Numbered from the stretch's first letter, positions 1-7,079 are shown. The stretch: 7,523 nucleotides of DNA from Puniceicoccales bacterium (GCA_031281635.1 JAITFC010000078.1:1-7523); one strand, 5' to 3'. Program-made: numbers and translations. The notes: generated by a model from the letters alone, not told the origin.

Positions 1-2
1 TT

Positions 3-1589
3 ATCGATCGCACGAGGAATTTTTTTGACATTACGGCAGCCCGGCGTGGCAATATCTACGACCGCAACGGTGTTGCACTTGCTCTTACGCTTCCTGCTGT
101 GGACCTGGGCGTCGATCCAAAACGCATTTGCACAAAGACCTTCGACGACGATCTGAAAAAAGTTGCTACGTTTTTGCAAGCAAGCGAAAAAGAACTGGCA
201 GATACCATCGCGGCGAAATTGAAGAAGGCGCCGCATACGCGCTGGATTCCGCTGGCAGAGAACATCCCTGAAAGTACATTCCAGAAGATCGCCGATGCCC
301 ATTTGCCTGGATTCTACGGGAATCGCAAATTTCTCCGCACCTATCCGCAAAAAAGACGTGCATGTCACATCATTGGGTTTGTAAATCGCGAGGGGATAGC
401 ATGTTGCGGAGTTGAAAAATTTATTGATTTTTTCTTGCGCGGTCAAAACGGCTGGGTGATTTCGGAAAAAGATGGTCGTCGCCAGGAAATGCCGCAATTC
501 CGGTCCCGGGGCATCCCCTGCGAGGACGGCTGCGACGCCTATCTCACCGTTGACATTGACATTCAGAACTTTGTCGAAGACGAAATGAACCGCATCAACG
601 AACTCTATCATCCTACGCACGTTGTAATTCTGGTTAGCGAAGCACAAACGGGGAAATTGCTAGCGCTGGCGTGTTCCCCAAATTACGATCCAAATGCGTA
701 CGGCCGTGTGCCGTTGGATTTTTTGCGAAACCGCGCCATCGCAGACTGTTACGAACCTGGATCCGTTTTTAAAATTGTTCCAGTGGCGGCCGGACTCGAG
801 GAAGGCATCATTTCAACGCGAACAAAATTTGATTGTTCGCGGGACACATTTGTTTGGCAAGAAACTACTTACCATCTTCCGAAAGATCACAGCGCATTTG
901 AGGCAATGACATTGGCAGACGTTTTGCGAAAATCTAGCAATCGTGGCAGCGCTCAGGTGGCCATACGACTGGGATCCGAACGATTTTTTACATACATACG
1001 CGCCTTTGGATTCGGAGAGCGCAGCGGATACGGCTGCGATGGAGAAGTTGAAGGGATCTTACATGCTCCCTCCCAATGGGATGGACTCACAATCACTCGC
1101 ATGCCAATGGGACACGCGATCGGCGTTACACCGCTCCAAATGCACATGGCTATGGGGGTGCTCGCGTCGGACGGCTACCTCTTCACGCCGCGCATTGTGG
1201 AAAGAATGGCAAGCGCCAATGTTTCGGAGAATGATTTCAATAACGTATTCAGTCGCACAATAATACGCAGACAGGTTCTCAGTCGCAGGACAGTCCGCCA
1301 GATGCGCGCCATGCTCTTCAATCCCGCCGATGGACACGTGGAACACTGGACTTTCGCCAGTAAAACCGGCACGGCACAGAAAATTGTTAGTGGCCGCTAC
1401 GTCCACGATCGGCATGTGGCTTCCTGTTCGGGATTTTTTCCGGCACAACATCCGCAATTTCTTGTTACAGTAGTAGTTGACAGTCCGGAAACCGGTGGCG
1501 CAACCGGCTGGGGTAGCACCTATGCGAAGCCGTCGTTCAAGCGTATCGCAGAGGCACTTGCGCGAAAATATCCCAATTTAACCCCGTAG
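3..1589 (+). CDS. ftsI: FtsI/PBP3-type peptidoglycan D,D-transpeptidase, 5' end outside the window
   Basis: This is a class B penicillin-binding protein that would cross-link peptidoglycan stem peptides in the periplasm, most likely at the septum. The frame is open from the first base. The codons before the first in-window ATG (position 99) encode the conserved RGNIYDRNGVALA segment that starts the PBP dimerisation domain. The gene therefore begins upstream, and its cytoplasmic tail and membrane anchor are not visible. Counting from the codon at position 3, 528 residues are present. Catalytic motifs are SVFK (nucleophile Ser254, Lys257), SSN (Ser311-Asn313) and KTG (Lys454-Gly456, within SKTGTAQK). 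The family segments GFGERSG, EGIL and GHAIGVTPLQM lie between them. Only about 70 residues follow KTG and no PASTA domain is present, which favours FtsI over SpoVD/PBP2x. Several cysteines lie near the active site (for example CYEPGSVFK). Downstream is a transporter gene rather than murE, so this is not the classic dcw order. The family assignment is firm; the FtsI subclass is likely. Confidence 0.93.
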   Translation: MDRTRNFFDITAARRGNIYDRNGVALALTLPAVDLGVDPKRICTKTFDDDLKKVATFLQASEKELADTIAAKLKKAPHTRWIPLAENIPESTFQKIADAHLPGFYGNRKFLRTYPQKRRACHIIGFVNREGIACCGVEKFIDFFLRGQNGWVISEKDGRRQEMPQFRSRGIPCEDGCDAYLTVDIDIQNFVEDEMNRINELYHPTHVVILVSEAQTGKLLALACSPNYDPNAYGRVPLDFLRNRAIADCYEPGSVFKIVPVAAGLEEGIISTRTKFDCSRDTFVWQETTYHLPKDHSAFEAMTLADVLRKSSNRGSAQVAIRLGSERFFTYIRAFGFGERSGYGCDGEVEGILHAPSQWDGLTITRMPMGHAIGVTPLQMHMAMGVLASDGYLFTPRIVERMASANVSENDFNNVFSRTIIRRQVLSRRTVRQMRAMLFNPADGHVEHWTFASKTGTAQKIVSGRYVHDRHVASCSGFFPAQHPQFLVTVVVDSPETGGATGWGSTYAKPSFKRIAEALARKYPNLTP

Positions 1590-1670
1590 AAGTACATTGT
1601 CCGCAAAGATTCACCACGGCGAACCTTGATCGACGAACGAAAAAAAATTGCTGCAATTTCAAAAAAGTTC

Positions 1671-1699
1671 TTGCAAGAGTTCACTTTTCCCGCTTAAAT
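1671..1699 (+). promoter_or_regulatory. possible sigma70-type promoter before the AGCS symporter
   Basis: TTGCAA at 1671-1676 and TTAAAT at 1694-1699 are separated by 17 bases. Each matches the consensus at four of six positions. They lie in the 187-base gap between the transpeptidase stop and the symporter ATG, and would give a leader of about 70 bases. The match is weak, and the element is proposed only because position and spacing fit. Confidence 0.28.
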
Positions 1700-1776
1700 C
1701 GTACGCTTTGTTGGTCAGATTGTCGCTCAAATTGTGCGCGATAAATGCGGCCGTGACATGTCAGGCGAGGTACCCA

Positions 1777-3090
1777 ATGGATACATTCCTTCAAATCGTA
1801 ATTGTTTGGTTCGTGACTCCGTTCCTATTGCTTTCGTCATTTTACCTGTCTGTGCGTCTCGGTTGGCCACAGTTTTGCAGGATCGGCCAGGCGTTTCGTC
1901 GCGTCTTAGCCAAAAATGGCCGGGGGGGCGGTTGGCGTTTTGGAAATTTTTCGGCTGTTGCGATGACAGTTGGCGGAAATCTTGGCGCTGGCACGATTGC
2001 TGGCACCGCTTTGGCCATCAAGATTGGTGGGCCGGGAGCGATCCTCTGGATGGTTATCGTTGCCCTGCTGGGAGGAGTGATAAAGCTTTGCTGCGCATCA
2101 CTGGGCGCGCTGTATCAGGAGCGGCGAAGCGGCAACGAACCGGCGGGAGGAGTAATGTTCTACATGTCGAAGGGATTGAGCTCGTTTTCCCTGGGTGCAA
2201 TATATGCGATTTTTCTGCTCGGCACCGCGCTGACCGCTGGGAATTTCGTCCAAGTTCATGCATTTGTGTCTTCATTGCCGACAACAATGCCAGCCGGCCG
2301 CACGATCGCCATTCTATTGCTACTCGTTCCGACGGCGTACGTTGTCTGCGGAGGTTTGCGCCGCCTGTCCCGCTTCATGTGCGTGTCTGTCCCCATTATT
2401 GCTTGCGTCCACTTAGCGGCCTGTATCATTGGCATAGTGCTCATGCGCAATAACATCATTCCCGTGCTCGCAAACATTGTCCGCGGAGCCGTCGCGCCGA
2501 CAGCAATTGTCGGCGGCGCCGGCGGAGCGGCCATCCTTGCCACAATTCAAGCTGGAATCCTGCGAGGCCTCTTTGCCACGGACGTTGGGCAGGGATTGGC
2601 GGCCATTGCCCACGGGAGGGTGGAGGCTAACCGGCGATCTCTCCAGGATCACGCGCGGGAACAGGGAATCATCGCGCTTCTATCGCCACTCATTGTTGCC
2701 ATCGTCTGCGCCGTCACCGGAGTTCTAATCCTCTGCGCCGCACCGAATTTCCAACAGGGTGCCAGCGAAATCTGCGTGCAAGCATTTCAAACAGCATTTC
2801 GCAGCGACCTCGCCGGCTGGTTCGTTCCCGTCATCATTTACTTCTTCGCCATCACCACGATAATCGCTTGGTCTTGGTTTGCCGATCATGCGTTCCATTT
2901 CTTCCATACGCCGCGACTGGGCGGAATTTTCCGCGTCGCTTTCATCGCGCTGTTGCCCGTCGGAGCCTTCATGCGCAGCTCCTTACCCTGGATGCTCGCC
3001 GATATCTGCGTCGTCGTCCTTGTTTTGACAAATATCTTCTCCATCTTGGCACTGCGCAAGAAGATGACATCGCTGTACGCCGAATCGTGA
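1777..3090 (+). CDS. alanine/glycine:cation symporter family (AGCS) protein, divergent
   Basis: This is a polytopic inner-membrane carrier of 437 residues, expected from its family to import alanine or glycine with sodium or protons. The ATG at 1777 is chosen because AGGCGAGG lies just upstream at a good distance, and the first hydrophobic segment starts directly after it (VIVWFVTPFLLLSSFYLSV). An in-frame TTG at 1648 would add 43 residues without a recognisable ribosome binding site. Family hallmarks in order are the AGTIAGTALAIKIGGPGAI region (71-89), the LRGLFATDVGQG region (262-273) and the AWSWFADHAFHFF helix near 374-386. About ten hydrophobic segments are visible. Usually conserved positions differ: the Asn of GNIAG is Thr73, the SNEAG-type motif is ATDVG (267-271), and the usual Asp-Thr of the following helix is Ile-Val (about 306-307). 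The length is at the short end for the family. The fold assignment is strong, but the substrate and coupling ion are uncertain. Adjacency to a cell-wall enzyme is compatible with alanine supply, but that link is inference. Confidence 0.88.
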   Translation: MDTFLQIVIVWFVTPFLLLSSFYLSVRLGWPQFCRIGQAFRRVLAKNGRGGGWRFGNFSAVAMTVGGNLGAGTIAGTALAIKIGGPGAILWMVIVALLGGVIKLCCASLGALYQERRSGNEPAGGVMFYMSKGLSSFSLGAIYAIFLLGTALTAGNFVQVHAFVSSLPTTMPAGRTIAILLLLVPTAYVVCGGLRRLSRFMCVSVPIIACVHLAACIIGIVLMRNNIIPVLANIVRGAVAPTAIVGGAGGAAILATIQAGILRGLFATDVGQGLAAIAHGRVEANRRSLQDHAREQGIIALLSPLIVAIVCAVTGVLILCAAPNFQQGASEICVQAFQTAFRSDLAGWFVPVIIYFFAITTIIAWSWFADHAFHFFHTPRLGGIFRVAFIALLPVGAFMRSSLPWMLADICVVVLVLTNIFSILALRKKMTSLYAES

Positions 3091-3101
3091 AGTAGCCGTC
3101 C

Positions 3102-3129
3102 CCCATCCCGGCCGGTGCTTTTGGATGGG
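3102..3129. terminator. possible terminator hairpin between convergent genes
   Basis: CCCATCC (3102-3108) pairs perfectly with GGATGGG (3123-3129) across a 14-base loop containing CCGGCCGG and TTTT. It lies just after the symporter stop, in the 82-base gap facing the end of ychF. The following T-run is poor (TCTTTGATG), so intrinsic termination is only plausible. Confidence 0.35.
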
Positions 3130-3172
3130 TCTTTGATGAAAATTAGGGTGGCGCCTCGGCTCGCTGCCCACG

Positions 3173-4291
3173 CTAGGCGGAATGTCCCTGGGAAAATCGG
3201 AAATGGGCTACGTCGCCGTCTTGGAAGACGTAGTCTTTTCCCTCAATGCGATAGCGACCGGCTTCGCGGGCACCGGCTGTGGAGCCAAATTTTTTTAAAT
3301 CCTCATAGGCAACAATTTCCGCTTTGATGAAGCCCTTTTCGAAGTCACCGTGAATCACTCCGGCACAGGCCGGCGCTCGCATGCCGCGGCGAAATGTCCA
3401 AGCGCGCACTTCCTGGACCCCGGCGGTAAAAAACGAAGCGACATCGAGCAGGTGATAGGCGCGGCGAATGAGCTCGGAAACGCCACTATCCGCAATGCCA
3501 AGGTCTTGAAGAAAGTTTTTTGCATCGTCCGGCGACAGAGAACCCAATTCTTCTTCCAACTGAGCACTTACGGGACAAATTTCTGCGGGAGGGTGGCTCT
3601 TGGCGTAGTCGGCAATGGCGGCCACGTGTCTATTTTTTTCCGACACCGGCAGTTCGTCGGCGGCTACATTGCACGCGTAGAGGACAGGTTTCGCCGTCAA
3701 AAGACAAAATTGCTTCATGGTCGACTCCTCGATTTCAGCAATGGGAAGTGTATGTGCCGGAAGACCTTCGTTGAGATGTGCCATGAGACGTTCGGCCAGG
3801 GCGCATGACAGCAGTGCATTTTTGTCAAAACCCTTCGCCCGTTTCTTTTGCCGTTCCAGCTGGCTGCGTAGCGATTCTAAATCTGCCAAAAGCAGTTCAG
3901 TTTGAACTATTTGCAAATCTCGCAACGCATCGATGTTTCCCGCGGTATGGTGTATGTCGGCGTCCTCGAAGCAGCGCACAACGTGTACCAGCGCATCCAT
4001 TTCGCGGATGCTAGCCAAAAAGCGATTGCCCAGTCCTTCCCCGCGGCTTGCTCCGGCGACGAGACCGGCAATGTCCACGAATTCTACTACCGCAGGGATG
4101 ACAATGTCGGTGCCCGTCATTTTTTGCAGGAATGCCAGCCGTTCGTCCGGGACTTGCACGGTGCCCACATTCGGTTCGATGGTGCAAAATGGATAATTGC
4201 GCGCCTCCGCCTTTCGCGTCCGAGTCAGCGCGTTGAACAGAGTGCTTTTCCCCACGTTAGGCAGACCGACAATGCCGATTTTGAGTGCCAT
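3173..4291 (-). CDS. ychF: YchF/OLA1-family ribosome-associated P-loop ATPase
   Basis: YchF proteins are cytoplasmic TRAFAC-class NTPases that bind ribosomes, usually prefer ATP to GTP, and are linked to stress and redox responses. The 372-residue product matches the normal family length of about 365. It starts with MALKIGIVGLPNVGKST, so the P-loop is at residues 9-17. NYPFCTIEPN (32-41) covers switch I, and DIAGLVAGASRGEGLGN (73-89) is the G3 region with the family's typical Leu in place of Gln. The helical insertion spans roughly 120-200. The C-terminal TGS domain spans about 289-366 (from FFTAGVQEVRAWTF through GVIHGDFEKGFIKAEI to DGDVAHFRF). The base-recognition motif, normally N-V-x-E (NVAED in E. 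coli, from memory), reads NVAAD: Asn208 is kept but Ala211 replaces Glu. The ATG at 4291 is the family start; its ribosome binding site is weak. The gene converges on the symporter gene and lies 174 bases downstream of the same-strand kinase-like gene. Confidence 0.97.
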   Translation of the reverse strand: MALKIGIVGLPNVGKSTLFNALTRTRKAEARNYPFCTIEPNVGTVQVPDERLAFLQKMTGTDIVIPAVVEFVDIAGLVAGASRGEGLGNRFLASIREMDALVHVVRCFEDADIHHTAGNIDALRDLQIVQTELLLADLESLRSQLERQKKRAKGFDKNALLSCALAERLMAHLNEGLPAHTLPIAEIEESTMKQFCLLTAKPVLYACNVAADELPVSEKNRHVAAIADYAKSHPPAEICPVSAQLEEELGSLSPDDAKNFLQDLGIADSGVSELIRRAYHLLDVASFFTAGVQEVRAWTFRRGMRAPACAGVIHGDFEKGFIKAEIVAYEDLKKFGSTAGAREAGRYRIEGKDYVFQDGDVAHFRFSQGHSA

Positions 4292-4311
4292 TTGAGCTTA
4301 CTTTCTACCGA

Positions 4312-4317
4312 ATTATA
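4312..4317 (-). promoter_or_regulatory. TATAAT -10 box of a likely ychF promoter
   Basis: A perfect TATAAT reads on the minus strand, with its near end 20 bases before the ychF ATG. That predicts a leader of only about a dozen bases. No good -35 hexamer is seen 16 to 18 bases upstream. If the element is real, ychF has its own promoter independent of the upstream gene. Confidence 0.4.
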
Positions 4318-4357
4318 TTCCCGGATGCGCGACGACATCCTGCGATTCTGTTTCCTC

Positions 4358-4424
4358 CAAATTTCCGTACTCGTCAACAAAATTTCGCGGATTCTCCGCA
4401 TGTTTTTTTATGCAAATTTCCGCG
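4358..4424. repeat. three short AAATTTC-type repeats in the gap upstream of ychF
   Basis: CAAATTTCCG occurs at 4358-4367 and again at 4413-4422. A variant, CAAAATTTCGCGG, lies between them at 4378-4390. The AAATTT core is palindromic. The repeats flank a hairpin and lie upstream of the ychF -10 box. They could be regulator sites or chance in an AT-rich spacer. Confidence 0.3.
4387..4399 (-). terminator. small hairpin, possible terminator of the kinase-like gene
   Basis: GCGGA and TCCGC form a five-base-pair, GC-rich stem with a three-base loop, about 70 bases after the stop of the minus-strand gene. On the minus strand it is followed by GAAATTTTGTTG, a weak T-tract. On the plus strand the same hairpin is followed by ATG and seven Ts, which looks better, but no plus-strand gene ends there. 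Assignment to the minus strand is from context. Confidence 0.3.
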
Positions 4425-4465
4425 CTAAAAGAATATCTCCCAGTGGCCGACGATCCATAAATTTC

Positions 4466-6529
4466 TCATATGGCCATTATTATCCCCAGGGCAGATCCAT
4501 TAAATAAGGTTTTACGTTCTTTGTAAAATTTCGTGTATGTTGGGTATTCCCACGCATATGCCTCTTCCACCGCATGCTGCATGCAATCAAAACGCTCTAA
4601 TTGTTTTGCAGTTTCCAGTTCAGTGAAATTATTTTCACGCATAATAGAGTGAATTTTGTTGCGGTTGTTCGGCGTCAGGACCTGCAAAAGCATTTCTTTC
4701 ATATTGCGTGTCAGCGGAGGGATTTGCGAATGTGCAAATAAACATTTTGCAACTTGCGCTTTAATTGCATCTGCTAGCTGCATCGATACTTGCTGCCCAC
4801 AATGTTGTATTGTAGATTCTCTGAAATTACTTTCCAGCAATATTCTTCCATCATCTGGCGTTAATGCACGAAAAAAACGCACACACGTACCGAAATTATA
4901 GACATAGAAATGTTGCACATAATCCGGTTGGGCGCCAGGGAATTTTTGTCTAAAAAGCTCATCGATCTTTTGCCGATCACCTGCCGTTCGCTCCGAATGA
5001 TCCGGCAAAATTTCTCCGTGGGTCGCGTAGATTGTCGGGAATAATCGCGGGCTTTTCGTCACTATGTCAGCCACTTGTGTTGCCATAGGTATTGGGAGTA
5101 GTGGATTTATAATCCCAAAAGCATGACCAGGATCAATGGCTCTGAATATTTCATCATTTTGGTCATACAACACATTCCCGAGATGAGAATCCATTTGCCC
5201 TGTCAACATAAGAAATATTTGATAAACAATGAGAGATTGCTTTGCTGTTTCCGTTATATCAGGCAGGCGATTTTTTCTTCGGAATAGTCTGGATACGGGG
5301 AATTTACCGGCTCTAGACATAGAAATGAAGCGCTGATTGCCATCTTCCATTTGTATTTCCAATATGCGCGCCTGAAACGTTGGAGAATATCCAACTATTT
5401 TTTCGAATATTTTTCCGATTTCCGAAAAGGCAATCATTCGTCCGGATAAATTGGGACTTAGCTGTGTTACGTCTTCAAAGAACGGAGTTAAGCTCACAGG
5501 TGCAACTCTCTGCTGCTCTATCTCAGCTGGCAAGATGTGGCGGATTAGGCGTTTATCGCCGTTAATATTTATCGCAAAAACACAACCCGTCATGCCTGCC
5601 CCAACCGCTTGAGCTTGTCTGTAGTCTATTAATTTAGCGAGTACATTAAATATTTTTTTCGAACGCACTTCGCTCATTTGGCACATCGCAATATGCCCAG
5701 TGACACTTTTCACGTCTTCATCGCCTATTGCGCTGAGAGGTTCTTCGACATCAAAAATCCCTCTTCTACCACGCTCCGGCAGCTGGATTACTTTGCGGCC
5801 ATCAGGCCCAACGATACCAAAAATGATGCGATGCACGTGGGCTGCATACGCTCGAAAAATGACTACATATACAAAGCGGATGCTATTTTTGTCTAGTTGG
5901 CCAAATTTTTCACTGTATTCGTGCATATATTTATGAAAGCTTATTAGATCCTGCACGAGGAGGGCATTGATAGCAGAAACCTTATTCCATGCTTTGCGCT
6001 CTGTATCATTGTCTTGCGCAACTTGCAAAAAAGCCATTTCGGAATAAAAATACTGCGTAAATAGATTTATAATAATATCCTTACCACAAAATGCAGTATT
6101 TCTAAATTCCTCCAAAACTGCGGGAGTTGCGAAATCTTTATGGAAAGGGCCAGAACCGAAAATAATTCCTGATCTATTCACATACAGCAAACAATTGCGA
6201 GTTACATCGTCGAAAACATTGCCAGACGCCAACGGTTTTGTGCGGAACTTAAATTCATAAACATGATCTAGCGCTATAAATAAAGACAACGTCTTACTAG
6301 GATGCGAGAAAACTCTACGCATAATATTGAAAACAATTTTGGCAGGAATTAGCGAAACAGCCCAAAAGGCTACATCAGAGACAACAATTACAGTGCGAAT
6401 TGTCCACAATATTGAATTTTTCAAAAAACCACCGTTTGCGTCCTCGGCAAACCATCTGCCGAGAATTTCGCAGCAAAAATCAGGAGACAGCGCTAAAACC
6501 ATGAGGCATGTCAAGCGGAATACGCACAA
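4466..6529 (-). CDS. uncharacterised protein with PI3/PI4-kinase/HipA-like kinase core
   Basis: I do not recognise this 687-residue protein by name. Residues are numbered from the TTG at 6529; an ATG at 6502 (residue 10) is an equally possible start, and neither has a clear ribosome binding site. An in-frame stop at 6557-6559 limits further extension. Residues about 38-70 are hydrophobic (ILWTIRTVIVVSDVAFWAV and onward), perhaps a membrane segment. Residues about 70-300 look alpha/beta, then helical. GAGMTGCVFAI at 310-320 resembles a kinase glycine-rich loop, with Lys326 a candidate ATP lysine. After a stretch that includes ILEIQ and SRAGKFP comes LTGQMDSHLGNVL, where Asp447, His449 and Asn452 form a D-x-H-x-x-N catalytic-loop motif. 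Fourteen residues after Asn452, AIDPGHAFG supplies Asp466 as the metal ligand. This order and spacing fit the PI3/PI4-kinase, HipA and actin-fragmin kinase group. About 200 further residues, with no recognised domain, follow. The gene is AT-richer than ychF and the transporter. A secreted effector or signalling kinase is inference; the substrate is unknown. Confidence 0.8.
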   Translation of the reverse strand: MCVFRLTCLMVLALSPDFCCEILGRWFAEDANGGFLKNSILWTIRTVIVVSDVAFWAVSLIPAKIVFNIMRRVFSHPSKTLSLFIALDHVYEFKFRTKPLASGNVFDDVTRNCLLYVNRSGIIFGSGPFHKDFATPAVLEEFRNTAFCGKDIIINLFTQYFYSEMAFLQVAQDNDTERKAWNKVSAINALLVQDLISFHKYMHEYSEKFGQLDKNSIRFVYVVIFRAYAAHVHRIIFGIVGPDGRKVIQLPERGRRGIFDVEEPLSAIGDEDVKSVTGHIAMCQMSEVRSKKIFNVLAKLIDYRQAQAVGAGMTGCVFAININGDKRLIRHILPAEIEQQRVAPVSLTPFFEDVTQLSPNLSGRMIAFSEIGKIFEKIVGYSPTFQARILEIQMEDGNQRFISMSRAGKFPVSRLFRRKNRLPDITETAKQSLIVYQIFLMLTGQMDSHLGNVLYDQNDEIFRAIDPGHAFGIINPLLPIPMATQVADIVTKSPRLFPTIYATHGEILPDHSERTAGDRQKIDELFRQKFPGAQPDYVQHFYVYNFGTCVRFFRALTPDDGRILLESNFRESTIQHCGQQVSMQLADAIKAQVAKCLFAHSQIPPLTRNMKEMLLQVLTPNNRNKIHSIMRENNFTELETAKQLERFDCMQHAVEEAYAWEYPTYTKFYKERKTLFNGSALGIIMAI

Positions 6530-6560
6530 CTTGTCAAGCGTATTTTTGGCAATGGGTCAA
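6492..6560 (-). repeat. TTGAC elements at exact 23-base pitch over the kinase-like gene start
   Basis: Read on the minus strand, TTGACC (6560-6555), TTGACA (6537-6532) and TTGACA (6514-6509) follow one another with exactly 17 bases between hexamers. Each 23-base unit also ends in GC (6538, 6515 and 6492). The last two units extend to CGCTTGACA. A fainter TTG continues the register one unit upstream (6583-6581). No TATAAT-like hexamer lies at promoter distance from any of them, so they do not look like ordinary -35 boxes. A tandem regulator-binding array is possible. Confidence 0.4.
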
Positions 6561-6615
6561 ATAAATCCCCGGACAGCGCGCAAACAAAAGAAAACGCCTT
6601 TTCAGAAAAAAATGC

Positions 6616-6644
6616 TTGCGGATTTTTAGAAGCAGCCGTAAAAT
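6616..6644 (+). promoter_or_regulatory. possible promoter for the rightward locus
   Basis: TTGCGG at 6616-6621 and TAAAAT at 6639-6644 are exactly 17 bases apart. The -10 matches five of six consensus bases; the -35 matches only TTG. Transcription would begin near 6651. That leaves almost no leader for a GTG start at 6654 but about 18 bases for an ATG start at 6669. The element lies in the 124-base divergent gap. Confidence 0.3.
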
Positions 6645-6653
6645 GGAAGTGTC

Positions 6654-7079
6654 GTGTTTTTTCTAGGGATGACTGAATCCGACTTATATAAGGCTCGCAT
6701 CAAGATGTTCGATCATATTGACATGATGATCATCGGCAAAAAGCCAAGTAAAGTGGTCGAAATTTTGACGAAAATTCAAATAAACCCAAAAGAAATAGTT
6801 AACTTCGGCCTTCGAGCAGTTTTTAATCCCTTTGTTGCATGGTGGATATGCCTATGGAATTGTCGTTCTTTTGAAAGTGTCAACACTGTTCTTATGGACC
6901 ATATCAAGGCATCTCTGGGGCAATTACAATATCGCATGTTTGGCGAAATATGCGAAAGTTGTTCGGGTATCACTAAAACAACAAAAAGTAGATTGCAAAA
7001 TGTGGATTTACGAACACAGGGATACTCAGCCGTGCAGCGTTTCATTGTTTGCATTTATGGCCGTATTAATGATCTATAA
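6654..7079 (+). CDS. hypothetical protein, 141 codons, possibly the first part of a broken gene
   Basis: I do not recognise this product. The frame starts at GTG 6654, which has GGAAG four bases upstream; an ATG at 6669 is the alternative start. An in-frame TAA at 6639 blocks extension upstream. From about 6669 to 6830 this is the only well-open plus-strand frame, and it reads like real protein (for example GKKPSKVVEILTKIQINPKE). After 6830 a second frame, one base further on, is also open and hydrophobic. This makes the second half of the present reading (ending RFIVCIYGRINDL) uncertain. The frame closes at TAA 7077-7079 and reopens in the same register at GTG 7080. It may therefore be an intact small gene, the front of a gene interrupted by a stop, or the front of a frameshifted gene. 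It is divergent from the kinase-like gene and shares its AT-rich composition. Confidence 0.5.
   Translation: MFFLGMTESDLYKARIKMFDHIDMMIIGKKPSKVVEILTKIQINPKEIVNFGLRAVFNPFVAWWICLWNCRSFESVNTVLMDHIKASLGQLQYRMFGEICESCSGITKTTKSRLQNVDLRTQGYSAVQRFIVCIYGRINDL

Noticed and set aside
99..101. ATG at 99 as the true start of the transpeptidase
   Set aside because: The upstream codons in the same frame encode the conserved RGNIYDRNG motif and are open to the first base, so the gene is cut by the window edge.
1059..1457. 132-codon minus-strand open frame inside the transpeptidase gene
   Set aside because: It is antisense to the strongly supported catalytic domain and resembles no known protein; a coding shadow.
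1645..1659. AAATTGCTGCAATTT inverted repeat after the transpeptidase gene
   Set aside because: The stem is short and AT-rich with no following T-run, so it is too weak to call a terminator or operator.
1648..1776. TTG at 1648 as the start of the symporter
   Set aside because: The 43 extra residues resemble no family segment, no ribosome binding site precedes the TTG, and the ATG at 1777 has AGGCGAGG upstream.
1734..2453. 239-codon plus-strand frame overlapping the symporter gene
   Set aside because: It is rich in Arg, Trp, Cys and His, as expected for an out-of-frame reading, and overlaps a clear membrane transporter.
4387..4410. GC hairpin plus T7 read as a plus-strand intrinsic terminator
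   Set aside because: No plus-strand gene ends nearby, so a terminator of coding transcription on that strand has no partner; kept only as a possible antisense stop.
3902..4507. 201-codon plus-strand frame antisense to the start of ychF
   Set aside because: It covers the P-loop region of ychF on the opposite strand and has no recognisable start signal or domain.
6590..6603. GAAAA/TTTTC hairpin followed on the minus strand by TTTTGTTT
   Set aside because: It has five base pairs, nearly all A-T, and no minus-strand gene in the window ends upstream of it.
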